From a bacterium UBP3_UBA3054 (GTDB lineage: Bacteria > Auribacterota > UBA3054), in NCBI GenBank assembly GCA_002366995.1, contig DFCM01000087.1, positions 1-5,933 of the forward strand: DNA of 5,933 nucleotides. The letters are read 5' to 3'. Below, piece after piece: positions 1 to 5,016 of this stretch (its first letter is position 1; the number at the start of each line of letters is the position of its first letter). The position numbers and the translations under genes were made by a program. The notes under the pieces were generated by a model that was not told the DNA's origin, did not search any database, and saw only the letters and a program-made list of their open reading frames with translations.

Positions 1-713
1 AGCTCCTTGGCTTTTTCGACCGCCTGGCAGTAATCCTCTTTCGTCATGTTGCTCGTCAGCTTTATCTCTTCGGACCTCATGACTTCAGGCTCCAGTTCGG
101 AAACCGGCAGCGGGGCGGTCATGCGCTCCCTTATGGCGGCGATCCTTTCCCCGGCGTATTTGTAGGCGCTATTCGCGTCGCTGAAATCGTTTCTTCTTAC
201 CGAGACTATGATCATGACGGTGTGCTTCATCGTGTCGAAGACGATCATTTCCCTTGTCAGCATGAAGAGCGCTTCCGGCCTGTCTTCCTTTTTCTCGCGC
301 AGCGGGATCTTCTCGAATTCGCTCACGATTTCGTAGTCGAGGCTGCCGACGGCGCCCCCGAAAAGGGGAGGAAGGCCGGGATAAGTCAGGGCCTGCGCTT
401 CCTTCATAAGGGAGCGCAGCGCGAAGAAGCCTTTGCCCTTTTCGCCGAGCGCTTCTTTCGGTTTGCCGGGAGAGGAGAGGTAAGCCTGGCCGTCTTCCAC
501 CGTGAAGATGCCGTAAGGGTTGACGCCTATGATGGAGTAGCGTCCGAAGCGCTCGCCGCCTTCCACCGATTCCAGGAGAAAAACGTGCTTTTCCTCCGCG
601 AAGCGCCGAAGCACCGAGACCGGCGTCTCGAGGTCGGCCAGGAACTCCCGGCAGACCGGGATGAACTCGGCGCCCGTGCCCATACTTGCGAATTCATTAA
701 AGCTTGGTTTCAT
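1..713 (-). CDS. trpE: Anthranilate synthase component I, N-terminal part (cut by window edge)
   Basis: Seen: an open frame of 237 codons from an ATG at 713 running off the left edge; the C-terminal half is outside the window. Residues 46-49 read LLES, the conserved motif that in TrpE forms part of the feedback tryptophan site, and 57-63 read GRYSIIG, a family hallmark close by. Residues about 116-127 (PLFGGAVGSLDY) fit the glycine-rich segment of the N-terminal domain. From about residue 220 (LTSNMTKEDYCQAVEKAKE) the chorismate-binding catalytic domain begins. Known role: with a TrpG amidotransferase it converts chorismate and glutamine to anthranilate, the first committed step of tryptophan synthesis, in the cytoplasm. 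The LLES motif favours TrpE over the related PabB, and the Trp-rich leader upstream supports this strongly. Oddity: no clear Shine-Dalgarno precedes the ATG (upstream bases are AT-rich). A second ATG at codon 11 (683) is possible but removes little. Confidence 0.93.
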   Translation of the reverse strand, partial: MKPSFNEFASMGTGAEFIPVCREFLADLETPVSVLRRFAEEKHVFLLESVEGGERFGRYSIIGVNPYGIFTVEDGQAYLSSPGKPKEALGEKGKGFFALRSLMKEAQALTYPGLPPLFGGAVGSLDYEIVSEFEKIPLREKKEDRPEALFMLTREMIVFDTMKHTVMIIVSVRRNDFSDANSAYKYAGERIAAIRERMTAPLPVSELEPEVMRSEEIKLTSNMTKEDYCQAVEKAKE

Positions 714-742
714 AATTTTTATTTAGGTTTGATTGTTAAGCG

Positions 743-784
743 AAAAAAAGAAGAGGGCCCCGCTTTTTCAAGCGGGGCCCTCTT
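743..784 (-). terminator. Intrinsic terminator of the trp attenuator
   Basis: On the minus strand, a 15-bp perfect stem (arms 784-770 and 765-751, each starting AAGAGGG or AAGCGGG) closes a 4-base loop and is followed directly by C and seven T residues (749-743). That is a textbook Rho-independent terminator. It lies about 30 bases before the trpE start and about 25 bases after the leader peptide stop, so it is placed to abort transcription before trpE. On the plus strand no T-run follows the stem, so it is directional. Confidence 0.93.
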
Positions 785-809
785 GCTTCAACTTCTACTT
801 GGTCTGCTT

Positions 810-887
810 TCAGCTGCGAGGAAACGACCCGGCTTGAAAAAGCCCGGTGAAAGCATACCACCACCAGAAGTTTAATTTAGTGTTCAT
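810..887 (-). CDS. trpL: trp operon leader peptide (25 residues, Trp-Trp-Trp)
   Basis: Seen: ATG at 887-885, stop TGA at 812-810. The peptide begins MNTKLNFWWWYAF and ends QAGSFPRS; codons 8-10 are three consecutive TGG codons (866-858). A GAGG lies at 903-900, 12 bases before the ATG, which is slightly long spacing. A promoter-like pair sits about 30 bases upstream and a strong intrinsic terminator follows the stop, then trpE. Known: trp leader peptides of proteobacteria carry runs of Trp codons whose slow translation when charged tRNA-Trp is scarce switches RNA folding away from termination. Inference: this is the functional analogue; the peptide has no role other than being translated. Three tandem Trp codons, extremely rare by chance, directly ahead of trpE make the assignment strong despite the small size. 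Confidence 0.92.
   Translation of the reverse strand: MNTKLNFWWWYAFTGLFQAGSFPRS
827..848 (-). promoter_or_regulatory. Attenuator hairpin 1:2 (pause/anti-antiterminator)
   Basis: Within the leader peptide gene, the minus-strand arms 848-840 (ACCGGGCTT) and 835-827 (AAGCCGGGT) pair over 9 positions with one central G-G mismatch around a 4-base loop. It begins 10 bases after the last Trp codon. A ribosome stalled on the Trp codons would cover the first arm. An alternative pairing is possible between 846-837 and the first terminator arm (783-773): ten pairs, three of them G-U, and one bulged base. That would be an antiterminator. The alternative pairing is worked out by eye, not by energy calculation. 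Confidence 0.65.
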
Positions 888-918
888 GAAAAATGGTTTC
901 CTCGATTGTTCGCCGAAA

Positions 919-947
919 ATATTAGCACTTATTTTTTGATTTTGCAA
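919..947 (-). promoter_or_regulatory. Candidate sigma70-type promoter of trpL-trpE
   Basis: On the minus strand a -35-like TTGCAA (947-942) is separated by exactly 17 bases from a -10-like TAATAT (924-919). The predicted start near 912 would leave about 25 untranslated bases before the leader peptide ATG, close to the spacing known from the E. coli trp leader. The promoter begins only 14 bases beyond the end of the upstream WYL-regulator gene. Confidence 0.6.
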
Positions 948-960
948 GCGGAGCAAAAAT

Positions 961-1962
961 TCAGGCGTTCGCGAGGTTGTCATTCAGGAACTCTTTGTAA
1001 GCGGAGGCGACCTTTATGGGGCCGGCGATCTTGATCCCGCCTCTGAAGGTGGAGAGCCAGCTGAAGAAGGTCGGGGCGACGGAAACGGACACGACGGTCT
1101 CGGCTTCCGTTTCGCTGACTTCCTTGCATTCCAGCTTCTCGCCGAACTGGTCGAAGATCATTTCCGCGAGATCCTTTCGGAAGCGCAGGTTCACGTTCTC
1201 GGTCTCGCCCGTGAACATGTCTATCACTTCCGACAGATATTTGGTGATGTCTTTCCTTTTTTCAAGTTCCGCTTTCTTGGCGGGAAGCTTCTCCTCAACC
1301 ATAACTTCAGTCATGCGGTCCACGCGGAATTTGATGATCCCGTCTTTCTCGCCGCGGCACATGCAGTAGTACTTGTCGTCGTTGACCACCAGCGAAAGCG
1401 GAGTCGCGAAGTACCTTTCGCCGCCTTTCCTCGCCACGCGCTCGCCCTCATAGTTAAGGTCGTTGTAAACGAAGGAGATCTTTTTCTCTTTCGTCAGCGC
1501 CTGCCTTATGGCCTCGACCGAATCGAATATCTCGAGGTTATTGCGCTTTTTCACATTGAAGAGGATGTAATTTTCCCTCACTCTTTTGGCCAGCTCTTTG
1601 CCGCCGATCCTCGAGAGCTTCTTGACGAAGAACTCCGTCATGCTGTCGGAGAGGAAGGAGGCCGCCTGGACCGTGTCGATGAGCATCTTTATCTCGGTGT
1701 CGCTCAGGGCTCTGGAAAGAATGTAGTAGCCGTTCTTGCGGCCGACTTTGGTCTTTTTCACATGGAAGGTCTCCATAAGGAGCCTCATGTCGTTGCCGAA
1801 GGTCCTCCTTTCGCACATGATGCCGTGCTTTTTCAGTTCGGCCGTAATGTCATCCATGGTAAGGGGATGCTTCTCGGTTGCCGAGCTGCGCAAAAGTTCC
1901 ATCATGTAGAGGAGTTTGATCTTGTTTCCGTCTTTTTTTGTGCGTTCAGATTTCTTTGTCAT
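961..1962 (-). CDS. WYL-domain helix-turn-helix transcription regulator
   Basis: Seen: a 333-residue product from the ATG at 1962. An N-terminal winged-helix/HTH-like segment lies at about residues 14-82, with the recognition region ERRTFGNDMRLL at 51-62. A WYL-type domain spans about 157-226, holding the characteristic patterns ATPLSLVVNDDKYYCMC (186-202; KYYCMC replaces the canonical W-Y-L) and FRVDRM (212-217). A WCX-like C-terminal domain spans about 255-330. Length fits the DeoR/PafC-like WYL regulator family (about 300-340). Start choice: an AGGT lies 6 bases before ATG 1962, and a -10-like TAAAAT (1999-1994) would place the transcript start near 1987, inside any longer reading. An in-frame ATG at 1995 adds 11 residues but lies on top of that promoter. 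Known: WYL domains sense ligands, including nucleic acids or nucleotides in some members. Target and ligand here are unknown. It lies upstream of and co-oriented with the trp leader, but that has its own promoter. Confidence 0.85.
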   Translation of the reverse strand: MTKKSERTKKDGNKIKLLYMMELLRSSATEKHPLTMDDITAELKKHGIMCERRTFGNDMRLLMETFHVKKTKVGRKNGYYILSRALSDTEIKMLIDTVQAASFLSDSMTEFFVKKLSRIGGKELAKRVRENYILFNVKKRNNLEIFDSVEAIRQALTKEKKISFVYNDLNYEGERVARKGGERYFATPLSLVVNDDKYYCMCRGEKDGIIKFRVDRMTEVMVEEKLPAKKAELEKRKDITKYLSEVIDMFTGETENVNLRFRKDLAEMIFDQFGEKLECKEVSETEAETVVSVSVAPTFFSWLSTFRGGIKIAGPIKVASAYKEFLNDNLANA

Positions 1963-1993
1963 GGTGCTACCTAATTTAATAGTGGTTGTCCCC

Positions 1994-2020
1994 ATTTTAC
2001 CATATTTTTAAAAAAATCAA
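1994..2020 (-). promoter_or_regulatory. Candidate promoter of the WYL regulator gene
   Basis: Minus-strand TAAAAT (1999-1994) matches the -10 consensus at five of six positions. A TTGATT (2020-2015) lies 15 bases upstream, shorter than the ideal 17, so the -35 assignment is weak. The implied start near 1987 supports translation from 1962. Confidence 0.4.
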
Positions 2021-2029
2021 TAGGCTTAT

Positions 2030-2047
2030 TGGGAAAATATTTTCCCA
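2030..2047. repeat. 18-bp perfect palindrome, candidate operator
   Basis: TGGGAAAATATTTTCCCA is identical to its reverse complement over all 18 bases. It sits just upstream of the weak -35 of the WYL regulator gene, centred about 50 bases before its predicted start, a usual place for a dimeric DNA-binding protein. The binder is unknown; autoregulation by the WYL protein is an inference. Confidence 0.6.
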
Positions 2048-2061
2048 TTTAAGAAGGGGCC

Positions 2062-2080
2062 TTGAAAAGACCTTTTTCAA
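2062..2080. repeat. Short inverted repeat in the divergent intergenic region
   Basis: TTGAAAA (2062-2068) and TTTTCAA (2074-2080) are perfect 7-base arms around a 5-base spacer. The next dyad, AACCGGTT (2079-2086), overlaps its right end. No T-run follows in a way that would make a convincing terminator. Function unknown; in an AT-rich stretch this could be partly chance. Confidence 0.35.
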
Positions 2081-2095
2081 CCGGTTACTAACAAA

Positions 2096-2138
2096 CTACT
2101 CACAGCTTATCCACAGGAAAGTCACGAAAATATGCACA
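2096..2138 (+). promoter_or_regulatory. DnaA-box-like cluster (one consensus box, two weaker)
   Basis: TTATCCACA at 2107-2115 matches the TTATNCACA DnaA-box consensus at every position. On the same strand, ATATGCACA (2130-2138) matches at eight of nine positions and CTACTCACA (2096-2104) at seven. Start-to-start distances are 11 and 23 bases, near one and two helical turns. Known: DnaA binds such boxes at replication origins and at some promoters. Only one box is strong, so this is a candidate DnaA-responsive site, not a called origin. Confidence 0.4.
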
Positions 2139-2180
2139 CTTAGCCAGACAGCGGTCTTACTTTTTAGCTTGTAGAGACTT

Positions 2181-2215
2181 AGGTTGGGAAAGGCGCGGGA
2201 ACGCGAAATCAACCT
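2181..2215. repeat. Nested dyad abutting the lptD promoter
   Basis: Outer arms AGGTTG (2181-2186) and CAACCT (2210-2215) enclose an inner CGCG-GGAA-CGCG dyad (2194-2205). The right outer arm touches the -35-like TTTACT of the lptD promoter, so it could be an operator. Evidence is symmetry alone. Confidence 0.35.
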
Positions 2216-2243
2216 TTACTTTTACCCTGCGCTATGGTAGAAT
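2215..2243 (+). promoter_or_regulatory. Candidate promoter of lptD
   Basis: TTTACT (2215-2220), a 17-base spacer, then TAGAAT (2238-2243), which matches the -10 consensus at five of six positions. The start would be near 2250, giving about 55 untranslated bases. A perfect TATAAT at 2250-2255 is a second possible -10 but lacks a -35-like hexamer at the right distance. Confidence 0.5.
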
Positions 2244-2304
2244 GACCCATATAATTTTGAACTAAAATTTGACTTAAAAATTCCACCCTCTTTCGGGATA
2301 TATC

Positions 2305-5010
2305 ATGAGTGATCGCATATTGAGTTTTATATTGGCGATGGGCTTAGCCTGCCTTTCGCTTACGGCCGCCGAAGAGTCGGCCTATGAGGCCGGCAATGGC
2401 GCGCCGGCTGATTTTGCCTTGGGAACCGAACCCTGGTTCATCACTCCCGTGCCCGATGGGGAACAGGCGGTAGTGGAAGCTTTGGAGTTTTCTTACACGA
2501 GCAACACGATCCTGCGCGCCACAGGAAACGTCGTTTTGGCTTACGGTGACTACAGAGTCTATTCCGATTCCGTCGAGTACAACACGGTGACGAAGATCCT
2601 GACTTCTCCCGGCTGGACACGCGTCACTTACGTGGCGCCCGAAGATCTTTACGAAGCGATGAACAAAACAAGCATCGCGATCGATAACGAGATGGGCCCC
2701 TTCTGCTACGAGATCCTGGGCGAGAACGTGATCTTCAACCTCGAGAACTACGCCGGCCAGTTCGAGAACGCCCACGCCAAGGTGGACTTCGGCAATTTCA
2801 AGGATCTTGAGGAAGGCCGCTGGTACGAGAAGAAATGGTACATCTACGGCAAGACGCTCGTAAAGGATCCCTATGAGAACGTCCTGCACGTGACGGACGG
2901 CCGCTGCACGACCTGCCCGCCGGAATACAAGTCCGCCCTGTACAGCTTCGAGGCCAAAGACATCACCGTCGCGGTCCCGGACCTCAAAAATCCCATGGAG
3001 CAGAGCCGCGTCACCGCGAGGAACTGCCTCGTGAAGTTCGAGGGCGTGCCCTTCCTGTGGCTGCCGCAGGTGACCTACACGCCGAGCGAAGACGACAATC
3101 CCTTCCCCGTTCAGGTCAAGGCCGGCTACGATTCCAGAAAAGGCGGCTTCTTTGATCTGGCCCTGGACGTCTACCACAGCAAAGATCTTCGTTTGACGCC
3201 GCACATTGGCTATTACTCCAAGCACGGCATCAGTTTCGGCCTCGACGGCTCGTACAACGTCGTCTTCACGAACGTCACGACGGTCGCCGGCGAATGGGAA
3301 TCCTTCTTCATCGACGACACCGCGCGCCGCTTCATCCAGGAAAAGGACAAGCACAACAAGAAGGACGAAAAGCAGTTCCGCTACCGCTTCCTCTGGACGC
3401 ACGTGCAGACCTTCGGCCCGGGCGCCGGCTGGCTCAACAGAGGCCTTCTGTCCTGGCAGATCGACGTCATGAAAGACATGGACGTCGTGCATGAATTCTA
3501 CCGCGAGGACTACAACCGCTACGGACAAAGGGACACCTGGCTCGACTTCACGATCCCGATCGGCGAGGACAACGAAGTCAGCTTCTACGCCGTCAAGCAG
3601 GTCAACAGCTTCTACACGACTTACGAGCGGCTGCCTGAACTGAGGCACGTCTTCAGGAAGCGCAGGATAATGGAGCTGCCGGCCTTGAAAGTTCCCGTTT
3701 ACTACGAGAGCAAGACGACCGCCGGTTATTACCATTACGTCCAGAGCGACAAGCAGGACGCGCACGCTAGTTATACGATGTGGCAGGCCCAGACGGACCA
3801 TAAGATCTCGATGCCGAAGCGCTTCTTCAACTTCCTGAACGTCGAGCCGTACGTCGGCTTCGCGATGGACTTCGGCAACATCAACAACTACAACGATGGC
3901 GAAGAGTACGACTACGTCTGGAAGCGCGGCAGGATCAATCCCGCGGCGCCGGGCGGCTTCAACAGAAGGCTGAAACTGAGGAACAAGACCGTCAACTTCC
4001 CGGTCAATCACTGGAACCAGGATTACAACCGTTACACGAGAATGGCCATCGACGCCTACCGTCCACAGGACGAGGGCGCCTTCTTCCGCGCCATGCCTTA
4101 CGGCGGCGTCGACGTGAACTTCAAGCTGCACCGCACCTACAACTTGGAAGGCACCTACGCCGGCGAATTGATGAGGAAATATCTGCAGTCCGACAGCGAG
4201 AAGATCCGCCACCTCATAGAGCCTAAGGCCAAGCTCTTCGGCAACGCGGCCTTCGGCACCGAATCCGGCCTGGCCGCCGGCGGCGACCTTGGCATCAGGA
4301 ACGCCTTCCAGATCGAAAGGAAGGGCAACAACGCCAACCTTATCGACTTCACGGCCTTCGTCAGTCAGCGCTACTATCACGACGAGGTCTACAAGTCCCA
4401 GGATTACCGCCATCACTACAAGTACCGCCGCAAATACACCGAAGGCAAGGCCTTCAGGGAATACCAGGCCAGTACGGCCGTCGGCTTCTCTCTCCAGTCC
4501 GATCCCACCGACTGGCTCAGCATCCAGGGCGACCTGCTTTGGGATCTGGACAAGTATAAACGCGTAACGTTCGCGAACCTCGGCGCCAACATGGACGCCA
4601 CGCGCGTTCTCCAGAAAGCCCTCTCTCATCCCTCGCTGCCGCGCTGGCTGAGAGGCAGGAAAGACGAGCTCATCCTGAACGTCAGCTACCGTTATCTCTA
4701 CGATTACTCCAACCTCATCTCGGCGGGCGGCCGCTTCTGGTTCGACGACTTCACGCCGTGGCTCTCCATGGAAGCCCAGCAGAAGACCTGGGCCAGGGAG
4801 CTCACGAGAGGATGGGGCTTCGGCAGCTATATGCGTTTCGAGGCGCAGCACGGCGATCTGCAGGAACTGGAATTCACGCTGTACAAGAACTGGAAGAAGT
4901 GCATCGACACCTCCGTTTCTTACCGCTTGAGAGACAACAACGATCACTCGGTCTACGCCACCTTCTGGCTGACCGCCTACCCGAAGAGCAAGCTCAACTT
5001 AGGCAACTAA
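2305..5010 (+). CDS. lptD: LptD-type outer-membrane LPS assembly protein
   Basis: Seen: 901 residues. A signal peptide covers residues 1-22 (hydrophobic core, then LTAA before EES). An OstA/LptA-like jelly-roll begins near residue 56, with the family pattern RATGNVVLAYGDYRVYSDSVEYN (71-93). A hallmark segment follows at 195-204 (HVTDGRCTTC) and 245-260 (FEGVPFLWLPQVTYTP), where LptD proteins enter the barrel. From about 267 to the end, alternating hydrophobic and aromatic strands form a large beta-barrel with charged loops (342-357; about 690-722). Known role: with LptE-type partners it places lipopolysaccharide in the outer leaflet. E. coli LptD has 784 residues; this one is longer. Cysteines are C134, C201, C204, C241 and one near the C-terminus (C866); the tandem CC of E. 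coli is absent. The ATG at 2305 has only a weak GGGA upstream. It is the first gene of a likely two-gene transcript. Confidence 0.87.
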   Translation: MSDRILSFILAMGLACLSLTAAEESAYEAGNGAPADFALGTEPWFITPVPDGEQAVVEALEFSYTSNTILRATGNVVLAYGDYRVYSDSVEYNTVTKILTSPGWTRVTYVAPEDLYEAMNKTSIAIDNEMGPFCYEILGENVIFNLENYAGQFENAHAKVDFGNFKDLEEGRWYEKKWYIYGKTLVKDPYENVLHVTDGRCTTCPPEYKSALYSFEAKDITVAVPDLKNPMEQSRVTARNCLVKFEGVPFLWLPQVTYTPSEDDNPFPVQVKAGYDSRKGGFFDLALDVYHSKDLRLTPHIGYYSKHGISFGLDGSYNVVFTNVTTVAGEWESFFIDDTARRFIQEKDKHNKKDEKQFRYRFLWTHVQTFGPGAGWLNRGLLSWQIDVMKDMDVVHEFYREDYNRYGQRDTWLDFTIPIGEDNEVSFYAVKQVNSFYTTYERLPELRHVFRKRRIMELPALKVPVYYESKTTAGYYHYVQSDKQDAHASYTMWQAQTDHKISMPKRFFNFLNVEPYVGFAMDFGNINNYNDGEEYDYVWKRGRINPAAPGGFNRRLKLRNKTVNFPVNHWNQDYNRYTRMAIDAYRPQDEGAFFRAMPYGGVDVNFKLHRTYNLEGTYAGELMRKYLQSDSEKIRHLIEPKAKLFGNAAFGTESGLAAGGDLGIRNAFQIERKGNNANLIDFTAFVSQRYYHDEVYKSQDYRHHYKYRRKYTEGKAFREYQASTAVGFSLQSDPTDWLSIQGDLLWDLDKYKRVTFANLGANMDATRVLQKALSHPSLPRWLRGRKDELILNVSYRYLYDYSNLISAGGRFWFDDFTPWLSMEAQQKTWARELTRGWGFGSYMRFEAQHGDLQELEFTLYKNWKKCIDTSVSYRLRDNNDHSVYATFWLTAYPKSKLNLGN

Positions 5011-5013
5011 GGA
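5009..5013 (+). promoter_or_regulatory. Shine-Dalgarno overlapping the lptD stop codon
   Basis: AAGGA begins inside the TAA stop of lptD and sits three bases before the ATG at 5017 (tight but usable spacing). It links translation of the downstream hydrolase gene to the end of lptD and fixes its start. Confidence 0.6.
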
Positions 5014-5016
5014 AAT

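Noticed and set aside
222..875. Plus-strand open frame of 217 codons
   Set aside because: It is antisense to trpE and runs through the attenuator terminator and leader peptide; its product has no recognisable domain.
940..958. Hairpin TTTTGC/GCAAAA after the WYL gene as its terminator
   Set aside because: Only 6 AT-rich pairs and no T-run on the minus strand after it; it overlaps the -35 of the trp promoter.
2030..2138. Calling the region a chromosomal replication origin
   Set aside because: Only one consensus DnaA box, no dnaA/dnaN/gidA-type neighbours in view and no skew information; kept only as a DnaA-box cluster.
1986..2174. Plus-strand 62-codon open frame in the intergenic region
   Set aside because: No Shine-Dalgarno, AT-rich composition unlike the real genes, and it spans the palindrome, other dyads and DnaA boxes.
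2338..2355. Lipoprotein signal around Cys16 of LptD
   Set aside because: Residues before the cysteine (G-L-A) do not fit a lipobox, and the downstream LTAA-EES site fits signal peptidase I.
2344..4947. A very long open frame on the minus strand, 867 codons
   Set aside because: It lies wholly antisense to lptD and its product is a low-complexity V/E/A/D/R-rich sequence with no family pattern. It arises from the C/G-ending codon bias of lptD.
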